NCBI GenBank assembly: GCA_045653035.1
Contig: JAZOLO010000019.1
Location: forward strand, 1-10,525
Source of the DNA: RGIG6353 sp045653035
GTDB taxonomy: Bacteria > Bacillota > Clostridia > Oscillospirales > SIG627
DNA length: 10,525 bases
Direction of reading: 5' to 3'
The notes beneath the pieces are model-generated. The model worked only from the letters and a program-made list of their open reading frames with translations. It was not told the origin of the DNA and made no database searches. Position numbers and translations under genes: made by a program. Shown here in pieces: positions 6,763-10,525 of the stretch. Positions within the stretch are counted from its first letter, which is position 1. Each line of letters begins with the position of its first letter.

Positions 6763-6793
6763 CCTCTTTTACAGCAGTAAAAGAGGTTTTTTT
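6763..6793 (+). terminator. Plus-strand terminator abutting the integrase ribosome site
   Basis: A perfect 10-bp stem (6763-6772 with 6777-6786) and a four-base loop are followed by seven T (6787-6793). This is a textbook intrinsic terminator for rightward transcription. On the minus strand the same stem ends right next to the integrase Shine-Dalgarno region, so it could also affect integrase translation. Confidence 0.75.
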
Positions 6794-7015
6794 ATGTTAT
6801 TTTCAAATTTTTTCGGTGAGATAACATGAAGTTCGTTTTTTCGACACTGCATGTCTGTTATATTAAACGTACACAAAATGTAATAAAAAACAATTTCGTC
6901 GTCCCTGTCCCTCTTTTGCCCTAAGCAAGAGAGGGCTTTTGTTCTATCGGCTATTGTATCCTGCCATAGTAGGCATTCAAATACATAGCAAATAAAAAAT
7001 AAAGGCGGTGATATC
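6794..7015. other. Noncoding stretch between integrase and small ORFs
   Basis: I see no gene in this stretch. It holds an 11-bp imperfect hairpin at 6909-6935 (CCCTCT with AGAGGG, inner TTGC with GCAA) followed by CTTTTG, which could be a weak plus-strand terminator. GTGAGA at 6816-6821 resembles the operator half-site found at 7925-8023. Integrase arm-binding sites would be expected here, but I could not identify them. Confidence 0.4.
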
Positions 7016-7102
7016 GTGAAAAAGAAAGAAGTTAAAATTCTCACACTTTGGAAAACGTTTACCGAGTATAAGAAAAAAGAAGTACTCAAAAAGCCTCCTT
7101 GA
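7016..7102 (+). CDS. Possible 28-residue basic small protein
   Basis: A GTG codon at 7016 opens a 28-codon frame rich in lysine (MKKKEVKILTLWK at the start, KKPP at the end). Its Shine-Dalgarno, AGGCGGTGAT, differs from the perfect anti-16S match by one base and is seven bases from the GTG, which is why I list it. I recognise no family. It could be a real small DNA-binding or regulatory peptide of the element, or a leader peptide for the next ORF. Homologues with conserved frame would settle it. Confidence 0.42.
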   Translation: MKKKEVKILTLWKTFTEYKKKEVLKKPP

Positions 7103-7258
7103 TTTCGTAAAAAGGCAATCTGCAAACACGAAGTTTCGGAGCTGAGTCCGTTTTATTGTGCAGAGCTTGTGTTAGTATAATAGTGCAGGCAAAAAAATAT
7201 TTGTGCCAACCGACGAATGAATAGGTATATAAAAAGAAAAAGCAAAGGAGAACACAAA
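7103..7258. other. Structured leader before the 49-residue ORF
   Basis: This stretch holds a TATAAT at 7176-7181 without a convincing -35, a small CGGA-loop-TCCG hairpin near 7138-7151, and a GGCA...TGCC stem around an A/T-rich loop at about 7188-7207. These could be a leader RNA for the small ORF at 7259 or part of the element's att/recombination region. Nothing matches a riboswitch that I know. Confidence 0.3.
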
Positions 7259-7408
7259 ATGAATGCAAACGAAAAACTTGTAGACTACATACTTAGCTTA
7301 ACAGAGGAACAAGTTGATAAGTTAATCAATCGCCTTCCACAATTGACTTCATTACTCGAAGAAGCATCTCCGCTTTGTTCTCAGGAACAGACAGAGCAAA
7401 ATCAATAA
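7259..7408 (+). CDS. Small acidic element protein, 49 residues, unknown function
   Basis: The protein begins MNANEKLVDYILSLTEEQVDK, an amphipathic helix, followed by a second helix at about 21-35 and a Gln/Glu-rich tail. I recall similar small ORFs next to integrase and XRE genes in Clostridia elements, but no function is known to me. The ATG at 7259 is chosen over an upstream in-frame ATG at 7217 because AAAGGAG sits eight bases before it. Its last 83 bp overlap, in antisense, the end of the XRE regulator gene. It may be a partner or antagonist of that regulator. Confidence 0.65.
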   Translation: MNANEKLVDYILSLTEEQVDKLINRLPQLTSLLEEASPLCSQEQTEQNQ

Positions 7409-7892
7409 GAGCTTTACGCTTTTCTGAAAGTCCATCGTATTCGATGGGCTTTTCTTTTTTGTTCTCTTGTTCTTCAATGCCCAATAAAAAGCCAACAGAA
7501 ACACCATACAAATGAGCTATTTTTGCTAATTGTGATGCTTCATTAAATTTATCTCCGATTCCGTTGTACCAACAGCGAAATGTCGTATATGTTTCTCCTA
7601 GTTTACTCTCTATTTCTTCGAATGGTATGTTTTGTTCTTCTGCGAGCTTTTTTACAGTATTTCTTGCGTGGGATATTGCCTCCGTATCAACAGAAATATC
7701 AAGCAGGTAATCAATAGACACATTAAAAAAATCAGATATCTTCTGCAAAGTTTCATAATCAGGTTGTCTATTTCCACTTTCCCAGTTGCCAACTGTCCCG
7801 TTTGCTATATTGAATTTTTGAGCAAACTCAATTTGTGTCATACCGAATTCTTTGCGTAAGTCTTTTAGTCTTTTTGCGAATGTGTTGTTCAA
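7326..7892 (-). CDS. XRE-family repressor with two tandem HTH domains
   Basis: This is probably a CI-type phage repressor or an accessory lysogeny regulator. The first HTH_3 domain spans about residues 8-63 (MTQIEFAQKF helix, then TVGNWESGNRQPDYETL as recognition region). A second XRE-like helical set is seen at about 79-138, ending in YGVSVGFLLGIEE. The C-terminal segment LIDFALSVPENKAEMLLRVMKS is common in clostridial repressors and may mediate dimerisation. There is no S24 peptidase domain, so RecA-type self-cleavage is not expected. I place the start at the TTG at 7890-7892 because GAGG lies eight bases before it; a GTG at 7899-7901, three codons earlier, falls inside that ribosome site. 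Its promoter has an operator half-site between -35 and -10, suggesting autoregulation. Confidence 0.88.
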   Translation of the reverse strand: MNNTFAKRLKDLRKEFGMTQIEFAQKFNIANGTVGNWESGNRQPDYETLQKISDFFNVSIDYLLDISVDTEAISHARNTVKKLAEEQNIPFEEIESKLGETYTTFRCWYNGIGDKFNEASQLAKIAHLYGVSVGFLLGIEEQENKKEKPIEYDGLSEKRKALIDFALSVPENKAEMLLRVMKSIVEGD

Positions 7893-7909
7893 ACTTATCA
7901 CCTCAAGTT

Positions 7910-7938
7910 ACTTTATCACAAGCCGTGAGAAGTGTCAA
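7910..7938 (-). promoter_or_regulatory. Leftward extended -10 promoter for the XRE repressor
   Basis: On the minus strand TTGACA (7933-7938) and TAAAGT (7910-7915) are 17 bp apart, with a TG one base before the -10. The operator half-site 7925-7931 lies in the spacer. The predicted start, near 7903, falls on the ribosome site, so the transcript would be almost leaderless. Confidence 0.72.
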
Positions 7939-8023
7939 TGCGTGAGAATAAAATTTAGCAAATTCTCACAAAATGAATAAAAACACTTGACAATTCTTTC
8001 GCTGTGTGATACTATATTCTCAC
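7925..8023. promoter_or_regulatory. Operator cluster: four GTGAGAA(T)/ATTCTCAC half-sites
   Basis: Copies are at 7925-7931 and 7942-7948 (plus orientation), and at 7962-7969 and 8016-8023 (reverse orientation). The inner pair forms an inverted repeat with 8-bp arms and a 12-bp spacer. The outer copies lie within the leftward promoter spacer and right after the rightward -10. Four copies in 99 bp are far above chance. This is the layout of a phage immunity operator for repressing two divergent promoters; the binding protein is most likely the adjacent tandem-HTH regulator. Confidence 0.75.
7987..8015 (+). promoter_or_regulatory. Rightward extended -10 promoter, antisense to the S24 repressor gene
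   Basis: TTGACA (7987-7992) is 17 bp from TACTAT (8010-8015), and a TG at 8007-8008 extends the -10. The start would be near 8022, inside the fourth operator half-site. No plus-strand gene with support follows for about 780 bp; the transcript would run antisense through the S24 repressor gene toward the Cro-like genes. Confidence 0.68.
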
Positions 8024-8072
8024 GGAACGAAAGAAAACAAAAATGAAAGTGTGGCGACTGCGGTGTTATTAC

Positions 8073-8678
8073 TCACACATTCTTTATAATTTTTCTTACA
8101 AGTCCCACGATATTGACTCTGTGTACATCTTCGTTTTCAAACCTTTGCATCGGGTAAGCAGGATTAATGCTGTGCAATTCTATCCAGGTCTTGCCATGCA
8201 CTACACGCTTGACAATTCCTTCTTCTCCGTCAATGAGTGCTACAGCAAGAGAGCCATTGTCAACACTTGTTTGTTTAACTGCTTGTATGATGTCTCCGTT
8301 CTCTATTTTAGGAGACATGCTATCTCCCCAGACCTTAAGACATACAGAGTTCTGTGCCTCGTATTCATTATCGATATAAAAAGGAACATATCCTTTTACT
8401 TCATCCGAGGCATCGGCACCGAAAGCTGCACACACACTTTCGAAGAGAGGTAGCATTTTAACCTTATTGCAATCAAGAAACACAATCGTGTCAATAGAAA
8501 CATCAAGCAGGTAATCAATCGATACATTAAAAAAAACGGCTAATTTTTCTAATGTTGAATAATCTGCTTGTCTTGCTCCTCGTTCATAATTTGCGTATGC
8601 CTGTTGAGTTACTCCGAGGTATTTTGCAACATCTTTTTGACTCAATCCTTTTTCCAATCGAAGTTTTTTTATATTCAT
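8073..8678 (-). CDS. XRE-S24 (CI/LexA-like) self-cleaving phage repressor
   Basis: A 201-residue repressor that would hold the element dormant. The N-terminal HTH_3 is at about 2-57 (LSQKDVAKYLGVTQQAYANYERG), and a linker runs from about 58 to 76. The S24 peptidase domain is at about 77-199. The expected catalytic Ser120 is in VWGDSMSPKIENGD and the Lys157 in GEEGIVKRVV, so the protease dyad is intact. The usual Ala-Gly cleavage pair is replaced by Ala84-Ala85 (SVCAAFG), which may slow cleavage. The ATG has AAGGAAGG upstream and the promoter is near-consensus. It is divergent from the Cro-like gene, the classic CI/Cro layout. DNA damage with RecA activation would be the expected inducing signal; that is inferred from the family. 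Confidence 0.93.
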   Translation of the reverse strand: MNIKKLRLEKGLSQKDVAKYLGVTQQAYANYERGARQADYSTLEKLAVFFNVSIDYLLDVSIDTIVFLDCNKVKMLPLFESVCAAFGADASDEVKGYVPFYIDNEYEAQNSVCLKVWGDSMSPKIENGDIIQAVKQTSVDNGSLAVALIDGEEGIVKRVVHGKTWIELHSINPAYPMQRFENEDVHRVNIVGLVRKIIKNV

Positions 8679-8710
8679 GGTTGTGCCTTCCTTTTACATC
8701 GAAGTATTGT

Positions 8711-8739
8711 TTGACAATATTGTAAACAACATTTAGTTA
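8711..8739 (+). promoter_or_regulatory. Possible rightward promoter for the early operon
   Basis: A perfect TTGACA (8711-8716) has a poor -10 (TAGTTA, 8734-8739) at 17 bp. It overlaps the divergent repressor promoter. The weak -10 leaves open that the real driver is elsewhere, for example the strong rightward promoter at 7987. Confidence 0.35.
8714..8723. promoter_or_regulatory. Palindromic operator between repressor and Cro-like gene
   Basis: ACAATATTGT is a perfect 10-bp palindrome flanked by GTTT (with one extra G) on the left and AAAC on the right. It covers the -10 of the leftward repressor promoter and the -35 of the rightward one, so one bound dimer could block both. The motif is unrelated to the GTGAGAA sites at 7925-8023. 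Confidence 0.55.
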
Positions 8740-8747
8740 TATGTCAA
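8719..8747 (-). promoter_or_regulatory. Sigma-A promoter of the XRE-S24 repressor gene
   Basis: On the minus strand TTGACA (8742-8747) and TACAAT (8719-8724) are separated by 17 bp. The transcript would start near 8712 with a leader of about 34 nt carrying AAGGAAGG. Confidence 0.8.
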
Positions 8748-8797
8748 TTAAAAAAAATAAAAGAATACAACAGTTTGTTTAGAAAGGAGGGTCAAAT

Positions 8798-9019
8798 ATG
8801 CGGTCGTGGTTAAAAGAATTGAGAGAGAGCAAAGGATATTCACAACAGTTTGTTGCAGACGAATTGGGCGTTACTCAGCAATACTACTGTTACATTGAAA
8901 GCGGGGAACGCCAAGCAGATTTGGCATTATCTACAGTTGTCAATCTATCAAAGGTTTTTGGCGTTACGGCAGAAGAAATAATCGATTATGAAAAAACTAA
9001 TAAATCAAAGGAGGATTAA
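8798..9019 (+). CDS. Cro-like XRE HTH protein
   Basis: The 73-residue protein is essentially a single HTH_3 domain (about 4-62): SQQFVADELGV as the first helix pair, TQQYYCYIESGERQADL as recognition helix and turn. It is the first gene right of the S24 repressor, in divergent orientation, which is the Cro position in temperate phages, so it probably competes with the repressor at the shared operator. The ATG has a near-perfect AAAGGAGG seven bases upstream. It is a paralogue of the next gene: the two align without gaps over about 66 residues, with roughly 40% identity by eye. Confidence 0.88.
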   Translation: MRSWLKELRESKGYSQQFVADELGVTQQYYCYIESGERQADLALSTVVNLSKVFGVTAEEIIDYEKTNKSKED

Positions 9020-9028
9020 ATCAAAAAT

Positions 9029-9253
9029 ATGAGGGAATACCTTAAGACTCTTCGGAGAGAACGGAATATGACACAATCCGAAGTTGCTAAAAAATTAGGG
9101 ATTGGGGAACCTGCTTACAGCATGATTGAAACAATGGAGAGGAGAAAAGATTTAAGTTTATCTTTAATCCATTCTTTTAGTGAAATATTTGGTGTAACAA
9201 CAGATTATATCATTGCAGAGGAAAGAAAGTTACACAAAATCAAGTGTAAGTAG
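9029..9253 (+). CDS. Second small XRE HTH protein, paralogue of the Cro-like gene
   Basis: The 74-residue protein is again a lone HTH_3 domain (MTQSEVAKKLGI then GEPAYSMIETMERRKDL, ending in FGVTTDYII) with a basic tail (KLHKIKCK). AAGGAGG lies 14 bases before the ATG, an unusually long gap, so translation may depend on coupling to the upstream gene, which ends 9 bp before it. The recognition helix differs strongly from its paralogue (GEPAYSMIE versus TQQYYCYIE), suggesting a different target or loss of DNA contact. It could form heterodimers with the first protein. Confidence 0.82.
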   Translation: MREYLKTLRRERNMTQSEVAKKLGIGEPAYSMIETMERRKDLSLSLIHSFSEIFGVTTDYIIAEERKLHKIKCK

Positions 9254-9382
9254 CTATCACAGTCGGACACAGACGTAATACCAAACCAGTAAAACTATTT
9301 GTTTAGAGAGATTAAATCTTCGTTTGGTTTGCAGGTTTAAGAAATTTTCAAAAAGACACAAGAATAAAAAGGAGAGAAAGAA
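9254..9382. other. Spacer with inverted repeats before the small Cys-rich gene
   Basis: CAAACCA (9282-9288) is repeated inverted as TGGTTTG (9325-9331), and AGATT-A-AATCT (9309-9319) is a near-perfect palindrome. TTTGTTTAGA at 9298-9307 is an exact copy of 8774-8783, just before the Cro-like ribosome site. These suggest a regulatory site inside the operon, but no clear promoter is seen. Confidence 0.35.
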
Positions 9383-9580
9383 ATGAAATCACCCTGCTAC
9401 AAGTGCCAAGAAAGGCACGCAAATTGTCACTCTGAGTGCGAGAAGTACAAAGAGTATCAGGCAAAGAACAATGAAAGGATTGAAGTCAAAAAAAAGGAGT
9501 TTGCCAAAGAAAATCCCGAGAAAGACTACAAACTGACAATGTACCAGAAGCATCTTAAAGGAAAGGGGAGAAATAAGTAA
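9383..9580 (+). CDS. Small Cys/His-rich phage protein, putative zinc-binding
   Basis: This 65-residue protein begins MKSPCYKCQERHANCHSEC, giving Cys5-x2-Cys8 and then His12, Cys15, His16 and Cys19, a compact likely zinc knuckle. The remaining two thirds are a highly charged Lys/Glu-rich helix. Similar short proteins are frequent in early regions of Clostridia phages; their role is not known to me. AAGGAGAG precedes the ATG. The last base of its stop codon is the first base of the next start (TAATG), so the two are translationally coupled. Confidence 0.75.
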   Translation: MKSPCYKCQERHANCHSECEKYKEYQAKNNERIEVKKKEFAKENPEKDYKLTMYQKHLKGKGRNK

Positions 9581-9777
9581 TGGAGCGTAAAGATTTTCGT
9601 GACAATTTACAAAGGATATCAGAAACTTTTAACAAAGAACTTATCACTCTTAGTGAGGCATGTGGATTTTTGGGGTGTACGCCTAAACAAATTCGGGCAG
9701 ATAAGAATTTTCCACTGAAGAAAATCGGAGGGCGGTACTACACTTCTGTCGTATCTTTGGCACGATGGCTGAGTTAA
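9580..9777 (+). CDS. HTH_17/excisionase-like DNA-binding protein
   Basis: The 65-residue protein has a MerR-like winged HTH at about 21-65: ITLSEACGFLGCTPKQI, a short loop, then KKIGGRYYTSVVSLARWLS, the pattern of HTH_17 proteins in which a small wing is followed by a helix. Such proteins act as recombination directionality factors (excisionase) or as early regulators. With an integrase in the element and no other candidate seen, it is the best excisionase candidate in the window, although it is about 2.8 kb from int. AAGGGGAGA precedes the ATG, and the start overlaps the previous stop. Confidence 0.75.
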   Translation: MERKDFRDNLQRISETFNKELITLSEACGFLGCTPKQIRADKNFPLKKIGGRYYTSVVSLARWLS

Positions 9778-9805
9778 ATTTATAAAGAACGTAAAAGGGG
9801 TAAAT

Positions 9806-10525
9806 ATGAAAGGATACAAAGCATTTGAAAAAGGTCTTATTTGCAGGGGAAAACAATACGCAGAAAACACAGTCTTTGAGGAAAGCGAAGCGGTAATATG
9901 CCATAGCGGTATGCACTTCTGTAAAAATCCGCTTGCTGTTCTTGACTACTATCCGTTGGTAGATAACAACGGCAATATGAGCGAGTTTGCAGAAGTCGAA
10001 GCACTTGATGACTGCCTCACAGACGATAAAGAGAAATACTGTACCAAGCGATTGAAAATCGGTGCGAAAATAAGCTTTGCACAGTTGGTACAAGCAAGTG
10101 TTAATTTTGAGTGGAAAAAGTTAATAGATAGCAAAATCAAGACCACAAGTAAGGACTCCGCACAGATAGGCTCTAGCGGTGACTCCGCAAAGATAGGCTC
10201 TAGCGGTGACTCCGCAAAGATAGGCTCTAGCGGTAACTTCGCACAGATAGGCTCTAGCGGTAACTTCGCAAAGATAGGCTCTAGCGGTAACTTCGCACAG
10301 ATAGGCTCTAGCGGTGACTCCGCACAGATAGGCTCTAGCGGTAACTACGCAAAGATAGGCTCTAGCGGTAACTACGCAAAGATAGGCTCTAGCGGTGACT
10401 CCGCAAAGATAGGCTCTAGCGGTGACTCCGCAAAGATAGGCTCTAGCGGTAACTTCGCACAGATAGGCTCTAGCGGTGACTCCGCAAAGATAGGCTCTAG
10501 CGGTGACTCCGCAAAGATAGGCTCT
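9806..10525 (+). CDS. DUF7666-like phage protein with 9-residue repeats (3' end outside window)
   Basis: An open frame runs from the ATG at 9806 (AAAAGGGG five bases upstream) to the window edge, 240 codons without a stop. Residues 1-116 form a compact domain starting MKGYKAFEKGLICRGKQY. It contains ICHSGMHFCKNPLAVLDYY (31-49) and is typical, as I recall, of the DUF7666 domain of phage and prophage proteins; the function is unknown. From residue 117 the protein is a tandem array of a nine-residue unit, [DN]-[SFY]-A-[KQ]-I-G-S-S-G, with 13 complete copies and a partial 14th. The alternating A-x-I pattern followed by a Gly/Ser turn suggests a beta-solenoid rod. There is no signal peptide. It is downstream of the HTH_17 gene in the early operon. 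Confidence 0.85.
   Translation, partial: MKGYKAFEKGLICRGKQYAENTVFEESEAVICHSGMHFCKNPLAVLDYYPLVDNNGNMSEFAEVEALDDCLTDDKEKYCTKRLKIGAKISFAQLVQASVNFEWKKLIDSKIKTTSKDSAQIGSSGDSAKIGSSGDSAKIGSSGNFAQIGSSGNFAKIGSSGNFAQIGSSGDSAQIGSSGNYAKIGSSGNYAKIGSSGDSAKIGSSGDSAKIGSSGNFAQIGSSGDSAKIGSSGDSAKIGS
10154..10525 (+). repeat. 27-bp coding tandem repeat, 13 full copies and a partial one
   Basis: The units are in frame, all exactly 27 bp, and start at 10154. Encoded in order at positions 1, 2 and 4, they read DSQ, DSK, DSK, NFQ, NFK, NFQ, DSQ, NYK, NYK, DSK, DSK, NFQ, DSK, DSK (last one partial). Bases other than 1, 5 and 10 of the unit are identical in every copy. The array continues past the window edge, so the total number is unknown. 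Such arrays may collapse or expand in assemblies. Confidence 0.97.

Noticed and set aside
6769..7125. 118-codon minus-strand ORF upstream of the integrase gene
   Set aside because: It starts without a ribosome site, crosses the terminator hairpin, and its Phe/Cys-rich sequence looks like translated noncoding DNA.
8043..8453. 136-codon plus-strand ORF downstream of the rightward promoter
   Set aside because: It lies entirely antisense to the S24 domain, has no ribosome site before its ATG, and its translation is Cys/Tyr/Phe-rich without any family resemblance.
10154..10525. CRISPR array
   Set aside because: The 27-bp repeats are directly adjacent with no spacers and lie in one open reading frame with a good start and ribosome site.
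10154..10525. Target of a diversity-generating retroelement
   Set aside because: Every variable base has A as one state, which recalls adenine mutagenesis. However, most other adenines in the unit (in GCA, ATA, AGC and the second A of AAC) never vary, changes are in fixed linked combinations, and no template repeat or reverse transcriptase is in the window.
10154..10525. RTX calcium-binding nonapeptide repeats
   Set aside because: The period is nine, but the GGxGxD calcium motif is absent; the unit has a single Gly pair separated by SS and D/N at one place.
6748..10525. Anti-phage defence or toxin-antitoxin system
   Set aside because: I looked for nuclease, NTPase, reverse transcriptase, TIR, toxin and methyltransferase motifs in the element part; only regulators, small proteins and the repeat protein are seen. 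Cargo may lie further right.

Overview
The window looks like a low-GC Firmicutes chromosome, most likely a gut Clostridia (Oscillospiraceae/Lachnospiraceae-like). This is inferred from the Rex, TsaD, RimI and GalU orthologues, the DUF6062-type protein, sigma-A promoters of the TTGACA/TATAAT type with extended -10 TG motifs, and strong AGGAGG Shine-Dalgarno sites. A host part (1 to about 5672) is joined to the left end of an integrated prophage-like element (about 5673 to beyond 10525).

Host part. An 8-oxoguanine DNA glycosylase gene (minus strand) is divergent from a DUF6062-like zinc-motif protein. The DUF6062-like gene converges on rex, and the two stop codons overlap. A leftward operon galU-rimI-tsaD follows, with 3-4 bp gaps. 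It has a consensus promoter before galU and strong hairpins after tsaD. Next is a four-helix membrane protein (DUF3021-like) with its own promoter and a bidirectional terminator.

Junction. At 5673-5698 lies the 3' end of a tRNA on the minus strand, best matched to tRNA-His, with a terminator-like hairpin beyond it but no tRNA body. A tyrosine integrase gene begins 50 bp to its right. This is the layout expected for an element integrated into a tRNA 3' end; the rebuilt tRNA and the second att site should lie to the right, outside the window.

Element part. The order is integrase, a structured noncoding stretch with a 28-codon ORF, a 49-aa ORF, a tandem-HTH XRE regulator (minus), an operator/promoter region, an XRE-S24 (CI/LexA-like) repressor (minus), a second divergent promoter region, and then a rightward early operon. 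The operon holds two paralogous Cro-like XRE proteins, a Cys/His-rich small protein, an HTH_17 excisionase-like protein, and a DUF7666-like protein whose C-terminus is an array of perfect-length 9-residue repeats running off the edge. Two repressors with two different operator codes sit head to tail. A strong rightward promoter from the first switch points antisense into the second repressor gene, suggesting a two-layer lysogeny switch.

The least described item is the repeat protein at the right edge. Its 27-nt units vary at only three base positions, all of which change the amino acid. I found no recognisable anti-phage defence operon, CRISPR array or insertion sequence here.
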